DNA from: Prorocentrum cordatum
Taxonomy: Eukaryota > Sar > Dinophyceae > Prorocentrales > Prorocentraceae
Assembly (NCBI GenBank): GCA_963575745.1
Contig: CAUYUJ010004965.1
Span: 32,501-65,377, forward strand
DNA: 32,877 nucleotides
Direction of reading: 5' to 3'
Numbering within the stretch: the first letter of the stretch is position 1; each line of letters begins with the position of its first letter. The notes under the pieces were generated by a model. The model made no database searches and was not told the origin of the DNA. It saw only the letters and a list, made by a program, of their open reading frames with translations. Shown here piece by piece: positions 18,501-25,272 of the stretch. A program made the position numbers and the translations under genes.

Positions 18501-20627
18501 CCCTGACTGCGAGACTGGAACAGGAGGCGGCTCAGCCTCGGGGAAGCTGAAAGCCTCACGGCGAGGGCCCACGTGCACTCGACGAACAGCACCTGGAACC
18601 TGAACCCAGCAGTCCTGGAGCGTCATCGGGATCTCTGCCCAGACATCACCACGACCTGCCTTCACGACGAAAGGCGGAAATTTGCTGGCCAGATCCTCAC
18701 TGATTGCAAACTCGTTCGGCTTGCATCCTATCAATGATACTGCTCGATGCCCCGAAGGAAGCTTGAGCAGATCCAAATCACGTCGACTTCCATCTTCTCC
18801 AATCGTCATCACATTACGACGCAGATCTATTACTGACCTCAGAAAATCGAGAAACTTCGCCGGAAGCAAGGGACGGCAAGGATGCGGGAGGACCAAGAAC
18901 TCCACCACTCCACAATGTTGAAGCGACACTGGAACTGCTGCAACTCCGACTGGCTTGACTTTTCCTCCGACTCCGTTCGCCGTGGGAACTCTGTCGGTGT
19001 CGACAAAGTGTATCTCGAAACCCTTTTTCTTGAAAGCAGCCCTCAACTTGTCGATGTCTGGCGTGCCTATCAGAGCCTGTCCAGCAGCGGTGTCTACCAG
19101 CGCGTACTCGTCCATGTCCTGCAGCGTCGCCGCCGCGAGCATTTCCAGATCCACCTGACCCAGGTCGCGCTCCTGCTGGTCCACCTGACCCGCAGTCGCG
19201 GCGGCAGCGGAGAGCGAGCCCACCTGGCCCGACTCATCCAAAATCGCTGCCCAGCTCGTCCCGGAGTGGGTCGCGTCGTAGTCCAAATTGAAGTAGAACG
19301 AGCTCTGCGCTGGCTTCTTGTCCGGGCCCTTGTTGACCGCTGCCGGCCGTGATGACTCGGACTTCAGCCTATCGGCCTTACTCCGATATGGTCGTCGACA
19401 GTCTTCTCGCCAATGCCCTTTTTCCCCGCAGTTCGAACAGCGGGACCTCTTTTTAAAATCGTCTCTGGTGACCTTCTTCGTTCCCTTTCCCTTGCTGCGG
19501 TCAAAGAAATCCCTGTCCACTTTTCTGTTCGTCTTGAGCTGCCTAGACTCTGCCCACGTACGACGACGCTGAGGGAGCGTCACCTCAGCAAACACCTCCA
19601 TGATGTGCTCCTCGTCAAGATCCTGTGAGTCCAGCGAAACGAGGATGGTGGCGAGCTCCTGCTCATCGAACTCCATTTCGTAGAGGCCGAAACACTCGCT
19701 GTCGTCACATGCGTCGCACTCGTAATCCCCTGCCTCGTCGAGGACCGGTACCGTGGTCGCGAAGCTCCTGGCCTGAGCTGGAGCCTGTGGCTTCGGGAGC
19801 GTCTGCCTCTCAGTGATGTCCAGTTCCAGTAGGGCAGAACGAACAGCCTCCACGGTCCTTTTGCCAGCCATCAGGGTCCTCAAGTTGAGTCGAAGCTGGG
19901 GGTTCAAGTTAGCTCCTTCCTCGTAGTACCTGGCCTTCACCGTGTCAGGAAGTGTCAGTCCCAGCCATTCTGCGGCCGCAATCTGTTGATCTCTCCTGAT
20001 CACGTAGTCCGTGAGGGACTCTCCCTTCTTTATCGAGTAGTCAAATAGTGCCTGATTGTGGGCCTCACGCTCTTTATCCCCTGGACGCTCCCCGTTGAGC
20101 AACTTAAGATGGTCAATGACCTTACTGAGGCCGTCGCTCTCGTCGGTCAGGTGCCTGATACTCTTGAATCTCGCCTGAAGCTCGATGGGGAACGTCTCGA
20201 TCACTCGCCCGGCGCGGGTCTCCGCCTTGAATGCGGTCCGCCCGTCCCAGGACTTAAGACTTGCCAAGTACAGCTCCAAATTCTCTAGCCCATGCCACGT
20301 CGGAGGCGCTGAATAGTCTCGATTGACTTCATCCCCAGGTGCCTTTCCCCACAAGCCGGAACCCCACCAGCTCCAGGAGGAAGACCAATGCCAATCAGAC
20401 CAGCCTGCGCGCCCCCAGTTTCTCCAAGCGTCCTCATCTGACTCAGGGCCGGCTGCAGCCCCGTCTATCTTCTGAGGAGTGGAGATCCTTTCCCATGGGT
20501 CGATCACATGGGCGCCCTCTCGCTCGGGAACCTCCTGATTTCGTGCAGCACCCTCAGCACCTGGCTCAGCGGCGCCCCCTTGACCCAGTGCCTCGTCCAC
20601 GCTCCGGCTACCATTGTCGGCAGGCAT
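12432..20627 (-). CDS. copia Gag-protease-methyltransferase-like-integrase-RT polyprotein frame
   Basis: A 2731-codon open frame. Gag-like N-terminus; zinc knuckle CSNCGEKGHWREDC at residues 397-410 (C-X2-C-X4-H-X4-C, RNA packaging); aspartic protease motif DTAAG at 512-516 within YALVDTAAGQALIG. Residues about 775-1150 read as arbitrary Gly/Arg/Gln-rich sequence, because the coding signal there lies in the +1 frame. Methyltransferase-like domain at about 1445-1650. Pre-integrase HHCC (H1738, H1743, C1772, C1775), then an integrase core with D1802, D1860 and E1895 in exact DD35E spacing (SDGGPEF, NGRCERHGG). A Pro-rich linker leads to the RT: D2515 in VADAKNAF and D2606/D2607 in EVDD. The last ~45 codons are out of frame after a run of six Gs at 12575-12580; RNase H continues in other frames. 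The ATG at 20627 lies in the 5' LTR. It acts in cytoplasmic virus-like particles and, for the integrase, in the nucleus. Confidence 0.88.
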   Translation of the reverse strand: MPADNGSRSVDEALGQGGAAEPGAEGAARNQEVPEREGAHVIDPWERISTPQKIDGAAAGPESDEDAWRNWGRAGWSDWHWSSSWSWWGSGLWGKAPGDEVNRDYSAPPTWHGLENLELYLASLKSWDGRTAFKAETRAGRVIETFPIELQARFKSIRHLTDESDGLSKVIDHLKLLNGERPGDKEREAHNQALFDYSIKKGESLTDYVIRRDQQIAAAEWLGLTLPDTVKARYYEEGANLNPQLRLNLRTLMAGKRTVEAVRSALLELDITERQTLPKPQAPAQARSFATTVPVLDEAGDYECDACDDSECFGLYEMEFDEQELATILVSLDSQDLDEEHIMEVFAEVTLPQRRRTWAESRQLKTNRKVDRDFFDRSKGKGTKKVTRDDFKKRSRCSNCGEKGHWREDCRRPYRSKADRLKSESSRPAAVNKGPDKKPAQSSFYFNLDYDATHSGTSWAAILDESGQVGSLSAAAATAGQVDQQERDLGQVDLEMLAAATLQDMDEYALVDTAAGQALIGTPDIDKLRAAFKKKGFEIHFVDTDRVPTANGVGGKVKPVGVAAVPVSLQHCGVVEFLVLPHPCRPLLPAKFLDFLRSVIDLRRNVMTIGEDGSRRDLDLLKLPSGHRAVSLIGCKPNEFAISEDLASKFPPFVVKAGRGDVWAEIPMTLQDCWVQVPGAVRRVHVGPRREAFSFPEAEPPPVPVSQSGPGQVTYQMLDSEFSACSVVESIWVDGIPSETLSFTGRWIGYTEFPTERSNQDLGEGLQRGTCGRYHSFPLSLGLDSEQPGTRTRQFSGLGTSRSSVAHPGSSNASKQPNQRDRPAVPLGQHQSDAIREDQDHQEPERPLATELEAPGAEGPARRLPARRGPGGHSREHGGGPRLGARDELGPDSRSLDRRHAELNQLRGGEHDGSGEGAVLRGCLPAQPSCAHLEEVVDQDDAVPQGVCDFPSVGDRSPSHVQGEERGGGSESELLPSDGGEVERRKRVRVLHEVPDLRHPAQLREENEGGDRGDQAQGAGQARVQDEGREGGVAGGDQGRASAEVQGSVEVRRVLRRGASQAAAADGEEVPASHEAEGDQQRGRQRRCGEQQQRQPQQHREGLRDDAVDDGGGPQGAPAADGPADQRDEGARSSAPGGRASGGRGELGATQSDACTEADASGSADLSGRSARLEAKCPDEKGSPAHVSHYRPSSSASSLFFLNRKIPAQAEILDALPDPGSHGSWIVKSFKAAARDLARPVRKRVPRFASGVWDLETGKRVSQDEVSSLLSWVPRSLSDQEKGVWATQLAMERSGGRNFGDPLEGVRRLRVLDSESGTVVLDELCVLLSFTAVAEALDGLPASSLDIELWTEAAGAPVGLDPRHPVFWEQAESEITGELQEASGAASSTWCFADRFADFEQDTFVSPTVPRRVRQQALQVLEGAGIRKVKRRTRKDIQKALKSLGATICLELFSAPRVEPELRRLGFPTSPSLDLRTGWDLRKAEDRRRLWKLLDTENPLTILMSPPCTVFSISRTTADQMDPAKRARAEQEALLFISICAQVASYQHQKRRFFLLEHPLTASSWQLVSIQKLAALEGVRYVDMDQCAFGLSVSPGTVSKKPTRVLSNSHDLLRICSRKCPGDHEHLHLVGGARARASQQYPRDLVAALCKGVDLTAARALFCQSPEDDPSYPARMSEEGVQQVDSDTDEEEDSSPSPPGPEDPPPGGDPEPRVPPGTGSLSEPRLDRETQNEVHKLHANLGHPRHEEFVRSLKVAKIRDDIVRWVAKSFRCPQCDGEARPHWRRRAQLPRTFRFNKLMAVDLFYIQAFGENIPVLNMIDHGSNYQCCAVLKNATAQQVWSGFVRAWVRPMGVPEILMSDGGPEFEAIFQRALENLGVYHHVCDAESPRQNGRCERHGGLVKTALFKAMKATSIKDREELEDLICEVVSAKNRFSNRGGYSPFQMVFGENPRMPQHLLSDDAVDEVGVQDLVLGARDSESPASTFARKHFLREEARRAVMSVDVTERLKYAARARRHADIAFRPGTWVYVWRKPHGAKQREGSRARWTGPGAVVFQQGTTVWVAMRTRLLKCSSEQVREAARDEAQGAELLDSQALAGLRSELQNPSGRVGAVDVEAEGPPPPEAWDAREPDRDAFAPRVAQVERPVLPAPQVEPAAAAPPSDSVNQGTTTGGRTATVSHSSRQPPSSTGTTPPPENTRWGPLPEALRQALDAPPLPRSLAPFPASPPPVVPAMPSPSIPPPTDPVEVVPPPQQRPRLTPVEEASGPGRVQRAVQEFDRRSGGVLGNDVPLCILRDRASRPSPAGSAPLAPRPTNRSRSPARPELPVQEPGEASRGPDDASWFAGYANRGDPQDDELWNELCTWYGWKSDFWEASFSFASLPSKCTSGAPPARRGAEVSLKSLTSEERRLFDFSDLKEWQAIVQSGAVRVVPSAEAQLIRRRCPDRVLGSRMVRRFKPQEGLGALPEAKSRWCVQGHHDPDGGELQVYAPTPQAESLMLTLQAISSLSWTLEVADAKNAFCQSDRLRRPRGAIFCEPCQGLNLAPGELIELVAPVYGLNDAPLLWHGTLTDYLVTDGFKKSLLEPCLWVKRSSTGAPRAICLIEVDDLIIAAHPEERDGFRSRLQSRFNFGKWKIGESDFAGRHLKQVSGGKILVDQEKYVLEQLAPMRLEKHRRADPSSLLTPRRSEGISHHGGANPMARPRNQTGCVRRSFVAIGRPSNPHRGRCPGLP
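15678..16295 (-). other. cytosine-C5 methyltransferase-like domain in the polyprotein
   Basis: Residues about 1445-1650 carry an ordered series of motifs. ICLELFSA...ELRRLGF (1448-1466) resembles motif I, the SAM-binding loop (DLF-G-G...GF). SLDLRTGWDLRK may correspond to the next acidic strand. LMSPPCTVFS has C1508 at the position of the catalytic Pro-Cys. FFLLEHP (E1557) sits where motif VI ENV is expected, and DMDQCAFGL...KPTRVLSN may correspond to motif VIII. The Gly-rich loop is poor (SAPRVEPE rather than GxGG), and EHP replaces ENV. Cytosine methyltransferase genes captured by copia-type elements have been reported in Symbiodinium-type dinoflagellates, so this placement fits precedent. 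Activity is uncertain; it could be a degenerate or repurposed fold. A C-X3-C...H-X-H cluster (CSRKCPGDHEHLH) follows it. Confidence 0.6.
17186..18130 (-). CDS. overlapping 314-codon ORF with Cys/His motif inside the copia element
   Basis: It starts at ATG 18130 and stops with TAG at 17186-17188, in the +1 frame relative to the long polyprotein frame. Its composition is balanced and protein-like, unlike the long frame over the same DNA. It has a basic N-terminus, an acidic stretch (residues 38-60), WIDGMLSSINYEEESMT, and a hydrophobic block near 86-126. A metal-site-like motif follows: CSHP at 142-145, N154, and KCRIC with C162 and C165. A long charged helix (170-205), a Pro-rich linker, and a Met/Gln-rich C-terminal segment likely to be helical complete it. 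I associate the C-x-H-P...KCxxC pattern with dinoflagellate copia polyproteins. Upstream in the same frame the sequence also looks coding back to about 18274, interrupted by one TAG at 18146-18148. Expression could need a frameshift, reinitiation, or a separately trans-spliced mRNA. Confidence 0.65.
   Translation of the reverse strand: MPSEKIRIIKSRSARSLRSLRHQALKAQRDDFQPDEDLEVIPENTEEDPDSELEMNWDQTPDPWIDGMLSSINYEEESMTAVEKELFFEGAFLLSPAARTWRRWSIKMMLYLRVCAISRLSAIVAPRMSKVKSEEEEAKASCSHPMEARWSGGNGYGYYTKCRICDTRLSFVRKTKEEIEETKRKVLAKRESKTKVEKEESPAEIKVEPPPRYKAPSRYVEFCDGVPVKPPPPTARKSLPVTKPRAISSAAGSGGAASSSSGNLSNIEKGFETMQWMMVEDRKERQQQMDLLISAMKGLGALRPAAAPQEDEES
18284..18313 (-). promoter_or_regulatory. splice-site-like signal (GTAGGTATC...polypyrimidine-TAG)
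   Basis: On the element strand, GTAGGTATCACTC is followed by TTTCCCTCTCTCTCTAG. This lies where coding signal in the long frame fades (after EGLQRGTCG) and where the +1 frame becomes protein-like. A 30-nt intron would be too short for ordinary splicing and would keep the frame. The pyrimidine-AG could instead be a trans-splice acceptor about 150 nt upstream of the ATG at 18130. This is inference from the motif only. Confidence 0.3.
20601..20613 (-). promoter_or_regulatory. putative primer binding site
   Basis: One base after the LTR end (CCGACA, then A) the element strand reads TGGTAGCCGGAGC. TGG complements the CCA end of a tRNA, and the following A would pair with U72 opposite A1, as in eukaryotic initiator tRNAs. 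TGGTAGC is also the start of the yeast Ty1 site. The exact primer tRNA is not in this window, so the match cannot be extended. This site lies within the polyprotein reading frame. Confidence 0.6.
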
Positions 20628-20795
20628 CGGGGGCAGGGAGGGCCGAAACGCCTAGAAGGAACACCTTTTCTCAACCAAGTGTGTGAGATAGCACTATCAT
20701 TCAGTCCTCTGGCGCGAGCGCGCCCCAAAGCCAAATTGGCTGCGTAACCACTGTCGGTCACAAAGAGGCGAGGGGAGGTGAGGAAAATGAGAACA
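20615..20795 (-). repeat. copia 5' LTR
   Basis: 181 bp, the partner of the LTR at 11392-11572. Its last 13 bases on the element strand contain the in-frame ATG (20625-20627) of the long polyprotein frame. It presumably carries promoter and transcript start; no TATA-like box is evident. The only conspicuous internal motif is the 13-bp near-palindrome at 20729-20741. Confidence 0.95.
20723..20746 (-). promoter_or_regulatory. spliced-leader-like motif within the LTR
   Basis: The element strand reads ACGCAGCCAATTTGGCTTTG. From memory the dinoflagellate spliced leader contains GTAGCCATTTTGGCTC. Aligned to GCAGCCAATTTGGCTT, 13 of 16 positions match, and the leading CC and trailing CAAG are not conserved. 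The same motif is in the other LTR (11506-11518 core). It could be a relic of trans-splicing, a transcript-start element, or a palindrome that looks similar by chance. Confidence 0.35.
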
Positions 20796-20853
20796 GCAAC
20801 GTCTCTCCCTGCGCAAACGCGCTCAGTAACCAGTGATGGTGACCACGTTTGGA
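20796..20853. repeat. flank repeat, right copy
   Basis: TCCCTGCGCAAACGCG and AGTAACCAGTGATGGTGACC resemble 11302-11352 on the other side of the copia element, in the same orientation. It begins directly at the outer edge of the right LTR. From 20854 to 21170 no gene or further repeat is recognised. Confidence 0.5.
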
Positions 20854-21170
20854 CAACTTGCTTGGGCGACTGCTGTCGGTCTTAATGACATGTCAGCAGC
20901 ACGATATGCACACGATGGTTCGCACCCAGAGACGCGTTGCAATCAATACCAAACGGCCCCGAATGTGGGGCCACCAGGTTGCGAATAATTACGAGGCCCT
21001 GAGCTCGGATAAAGCAGAACGTGCGCGCGCGAGCACTACAGCGGCCCGCGAGCACCACAACATGTTTGGGCACAGCCAACCCGTATAAGCAAGCTGCGCG
21101 GTAAGGATGCAAGGGCTTTGGAAGTCCATGTTGGCGTTTTCGAACGGGGCTGGCCAGCGAAAGTCGCCAA

Positions 21171-21394
21171 GGATGGGCCGAAGGGGCAAGGATGCAAATG
21201 TGGCCTTGGAAAGTCGACCATCCTTAATATGCGGGCTGGCTGTAGGAGCAAAATAAACACGAGGACAAAGACAGGAGGAGAAGGATGGACCGAAGGGGCA
21301 AGGGTGCAAGGGTAGCCTTGGCAAGTCGACCATCCTTAATGCGGGTTGGCTGTAGGAACATAATGAACACGAGGACAACGACAGGAGGATAAGG
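21171..21394. repeat. 112-bp tandem duplication
   Basis: GGATGGGCCGAAGGGGCAAG at 21171 recurs as GGATGGACCGAAGGGGCAAG at 21283. The shared blocks AAGTCGACCATCCTTAAT, GGCTGTAGGA and ACACGAGGACAA follow in order. There are two copies with about 85-90 percent agreement by eye. A partial upstream remnant may begin near 21120 (CTGGCCAGCGAAAGTCGCCA). Confidence 0.85.
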
Positions 21395-21794
21395 AGGTTG
21401 GAGCGTCTGGGGGACCGCGTGTCCCCGACATGACCAAGCCCGACGACGAGGACGAGGCCTCCTGCGACGAGAACCGCCGAGGGGCAGCTTCACAGCCTGC
21501 AAGGCCACACGGGCGAGAGAAGAAGCATCATCGTCATCGTATCGTACAGCTCGAGACCTACTCTCCCGGTGGGGCGTCACCTCGGCCTCGCCCTCGCCTC
21601 CCTCTCGCCCCCGCTGTCCTCCCAGCCGCCGGCCGGCTGGCACGACGGTCCTCCCAGTGGAATTCTGCCCCTGCAGGGGAATTCTGTCCCGCACGACTGT
21701 CCTCCCCGTCCTCCCAGTTGGACCCTGTCGCTGCGTGGCAGTCCTCCCGATATGGGGAGAAGACGAGGAGGACGAGATGGGGAACGCTACGACG
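21395..21794. other. no recognised gene; small palindrome
   Basis: GC-rich sequence without a convincing frame. CCCCTGCAGGGG near 21668-21679 is a perfect 12-bp palindrome flanked by GGAATTCTG and GGAATTCTG, a direct repeat around a palindrome. GTCCTCCCAGT is repeated at about 21648 and 21707. Confidence 0.5.
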
Positions 21795-22235
<441 letters not shown>

Positions 22236-22263
22236 GTTGCAGGACGAGGGGAACAAGGGGGGA

Positions 22264-22360
22264 AGGAGAAGGAGAAAGGAAGCGCTCTCCCGTAGCAGAT
22301 CCCTACAGGCATGCACGCTCTGCCGCAGCAGATCCCTATAGGGATCTGCTACCCCCGCTG
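22264..22360 (-). repeat. dispersed repeat family, copy 3 (reverse orientation)
   Basis: The complement reads GAGGACAGCGGGGGTAGCAG, ATCCCTATAGGGATCTGCTG, CGGCAGAGCGTGCATGCCTG and TAGGGATCTGCTACGGGAGA. GCGC, pyrimidine-rich sequence and CTTGTT follow. Block order matches copy 1 at 8258-8370. This copy has a perfect inner palindrome, GCAGATCCCTATAGGGATCTGC. It abuts the (GAC)n tract. Confidence 0.7.
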
Positions 22361-23182
22361 TCCTCGGCTCTTCCTTACACATTCCCAGACGGCGCCAGCG
22401 CAAAACGTGACGTTACCGGGCCCCCTCACACCTGGTTCGTATGGCGCTCTCAAGCCCATGTTTTTTGTTCAGTGGCTCTGTCTATCTTTCGGCCTCCGGG
22501 GCCTCTTCAGGACAGCTCTTGACTGAAATGGCTAAGGCACGAAGTCCGCGAGTGTACATGTGACACACTGCTGACGGCAATGCTGTCCGATCTGCTGACT
22601 CCACCCCCTGGTGACGGCCGTCATCGCCGGCCGTCATCGCCCGGGGATGAACACCCGCCAGGAAAGGACTCAGGATGAAAAACCGGTCCAGGGGGAGGGG
22701 GTCCAGACCTCTGGAGGTCGACGATGTGAAAAAAAATCACGGCGTCGGGGGTCTGGGGAGTGACCCTGGGCAGGAGGGACCCGTGGGTGCGCGGCGTCGG
22801 GTGGGCGCAGGGGGAGGGGGCGCCCAGCCCACGTGGACCTGGCCCCCCTGCCATCGCATCGCGTGCGGCGCTCGGCGGGGGGGGGGGGGCCGCCAGCGGG
22901 GCCAGCACCAGAGGTCCCTCCAGCGAAGGGCCACGCTGCGCGTGCAGGGCGAGAGGCACGAGCCCCGACGGCCCCCCCGAGAGCCACGCCCGGGCCGGCC
23001 CCGACGGGCCCCCCCAGGGCTGCCCGGGGGCGCCCTCGGCGCCCCGGGCGCGGGGGGGACCCGCGGCGGTGCGGGGCCAGGCCGCGCGGCGACCTCGACA
23101 CCACCCCCACCCAGGGGCCGCACTGCACGGCGCCCGCCACCGCACCCTCCTGGGACCCGGGAGGCCCCAGGCGCCCGAGCCT
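22361..23182. other. very GC-rich region without a recognised gene
   Basis: Sequence to about 22680 is of mixed composition with no convincing frame. From 22680 it is extremely GC-rich, with runs of G and C (for example 22879-22889), and frames are open on all sides through lack of stops. Composition is biased to Gly, Pro, Arg and Ala with no motif. It could be the GC-rich 5' region of the downstream LINE, but I cannot show that. Confidence 0.4.
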
Positions 23183-23326
23183 CCTCCTCCTCCTCCCCCT
23201 CCTCCTCCTCCTCCCCCTCCTCCTCCTCCTCCCCCTCCTCCTCCACCTCCTCCTCCTCCTCCTCCTCCACCACCTCCTCCTCCTCCTCCTCCTCCTCCTC
23301 CTCCCCCTCCTCCTCCTCCTCCCCCA
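23183..23326. repeat. (CTC)n microsatellite
   Basis: About 145 bp of CTCCTC with occasional CCC and CAC interruptions. A second, shorter pyrimidine tract of the same type (TCC with CTT and CGT) occurs at about 23690-23750, just upstream of the LINE coding region. Confidence 0.9.
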
Positions 23327-23900
23327 AAGCGTGCGGCCACTCCGGGTCCCCACTGGCCCACCACACGGCGCGGCCACCGCACCGCTCGGAGCCCCACGAG
23401 GAAGAGCCAGAGGTCCGCGGACGTGATTTGTTCGATACGGGGCCCCCGGAAGTCTCCACCCATTCCCCAGGACGAGGGCCCCGGGGGGCCGCAAACTCTG
23501 AACAACAGTCGCTCCGGCTTCTGTCACTTTCATGTCTCGAGAGGCGCCGATATCTGCGAGGGTCCCCCAGGGCCCGAGAGAGCGCGGAACGGCCCCGCGC
23601 TCCGAGGCTGCACCGCCCAGATCTCCCCAGACATCCGGCTGCTCCAATATGTTCGGTGCGTTTTCACGGTCTTCCCCGAACTCCTTTCCTCCTCGTCCTT
23701 CTCCTCTTCCTCCTCCTCCTCGTCCTTCTCCTCCTCCTCCTGCTCCCTCAAGCCATTTAGGCTCGAGCACAAGTCCTGTCCCCCGAGGCAGGCGCTGTTC
23801 GGGCCCCTCCTGTACCTCATCGGGGTGTTTGAGTGACTTTCCCTGGTCTCCAGAGCCCAGTGATCAGGGATCGACGAAAGCAGGAGTTTCTCTCAGAAAT

Positions 23901-25272
23901 ATGCCGATGACCACCCGTGTGTGGAGCCATTGTGGTCATTGCAAGAAGCCAGAATACAACGATAAGTTGGAGAAGCAAGGGTGTAAGTGCGGGCACTGCG
24001 GCAAGAAGGTCCGACTCTTCCGCCCACGCTCAGTTTCTCCAGCCCTCAGCGATGAACGAATATCTTTCGAGGACAGCGCAGAGGTTATCGACGTGAGCAC
24101 GGTCCCCAGCAGTAAAGGTGATAGTGCTGGGAGGTCTCGAGCATCACGGCGTGCGGCATCTAAGGAGCGCGAGAAGCAGCAGCAGCTCGCCGATCTTCTT
24201 AACCAAGCAGCTCAGGCCGCCGATAATGAGGAGATGCGCCAGGTCCTGATCGCACAGAGTCAGAAGTTGGCGGAGCGCGGCGAGACGGGTTCCACCCAGT
24301 CCGCTGCCGAGCTCGTCCGCCAGGCGGACGGTGCGTGGCGAGCTGCGGGGCATCGCCACGAGCAGCTCGTCACCCAGGTCTTGCGGCTGCGGACGCAGTT
24401 GCAGAATGCAGAGAGTAAAGAACAAGCTGCCGCTATCGAGTTAGGAAAATTCGGAGACGGCGAAGAAGAAAGCAGCCCAGGCGCTTGCGAGCGCAGAGGG
24501 ACTAGCAGGAGCACCCGCGAAGGAGGGCAAGGGCGAACCTGCTTTCGAGGTGCGGATCAACAGCGAGATTTTCGACACGTTCGAGGATTGGGAGTGCGAG
24601 GAGAGCGACAAGGAGCAGCTGCGCGTCCTCAAAGCGCAGCTGCAAGGGTATCAGAAGGAGTTTGCCACCAAAGACAGCGAGCTCAAGTCCTTCCTCGAGC
24701 GCGCGGCGCAGGTGGAAAAGGAGGTCACTGAGCGGATGTCGAAGAAGAGGCGCTGCCAGCAGGAGGGCGCCGAGGCCACCGCCACCGACAAGCCGATGCC
24801 ACCGCAGGAGCAGCAGGTCGACGGTGGCGAGGGGCTCCAGCAGCAGACCGCCGAGGCCGACGCCGCCAAGACCAAGCAGGCGACCGCGGCCACGGAGGTG
24901 AAACCTGGCGGCGGTGCCAAGTCAGATCCCGCCAAGGACGAGGAAGCGCAGTTGAAGAAGGAGGCCGCCAGGCTGTCCGCGGCGCGCTTCCCCGCTGCAC
25001 AGGCCGTCGCCAGCGGTGGCCCTTCGGGTGGCGCCAGCCCCAAAGGCCCTTCGGGTGGCAAGGGTGGTGCGACGGCCACTGGCAGCGGCGGGGACAACGC
25101 TGCCGTGCGGACAGCGGTCGGCGGTGAAGATGAGGAGCTGCTGCGACTAGGGCCAGGGAGCCCGAGCACACCGGTGCCGTCGAGCGGCCCGTCTACCAGT
25201 TCAAGTTCGGCATCTTCAGCATCCACGCCGTCTATGGGGGCGACTCCGTCGGGTACGACACGAGTCTTTTGA
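23901..25272 (+). pseudogene. LINE ORF1-like zinc-ribbon and coiled-coil protein, frameshifted
   Basis: The start at ATG 23901 (MPMTTRVWSHCGHC) is chosen because protein-like sequence begins there. C11 and C14, then C30 and C33, form a C-X2-C...C-X2-C zinc-ribbon-like pair (CGHC and CGHC, with C28 extra). A Ser-rich acidic segment follows, then a long heptad-like helix region (KEREKQQQLADLLNQ through QNAESKEQ, residues about 75-180) that probably forms a coiled coil. At 24441-24449 (GGAAAATTC) the frame shifts; in the new frame ENSETAKKKAAQALASAEG and FDTFEDWE continue smoothly. A Gln/Ala/Gly/Ser-rich tail ends at TGA 25270-25272. In LINEs such proteins bind element RNA; that role is inferred. 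Near the end, a third frame (VYQFKFGIFSIHAVYGGDSV) also looks protein-like, so another indel near 25150 is possible. Confidence 0.6.

Larger units (their letters stand above)
11392..20795 (-). mobile_element. Ty1/copia-type LTR retrotransposon with methyltransferase-like domain
   Basis: The element is 9,404 bp, transcribed on the minus strand and bounded by 181-bp LTRs that differ at one base (11426 G, 20649 C). LTR ends are TG...CA. The bases GCAA adjoin both outer ends and may be a 4-bp target duplication, but GC also follows the inner end of the left LTR, so this is weak. The order protease, integrase, RT, RNase H is that of Ty1/copia (Pseudoviridae-type) and not Ty3. An extra methyltransferase-like domain and a 314-codon overlapping ORF lie between protease and integrase. 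Near-identical LTRs imply recent insertion, yet pol contains at least two frame breaks near its 3' end. No polypurine tract is evident next to the 3' LTR. Confidence 0.93.

Noticed and set aside
22670-23836. Several 290-366-codon Gly/Pro/Arg-rich frames on both strands
   Set aside because: Stop codons are rare in this extremely GC-rich stretch; composition is random-like and no motif is present.
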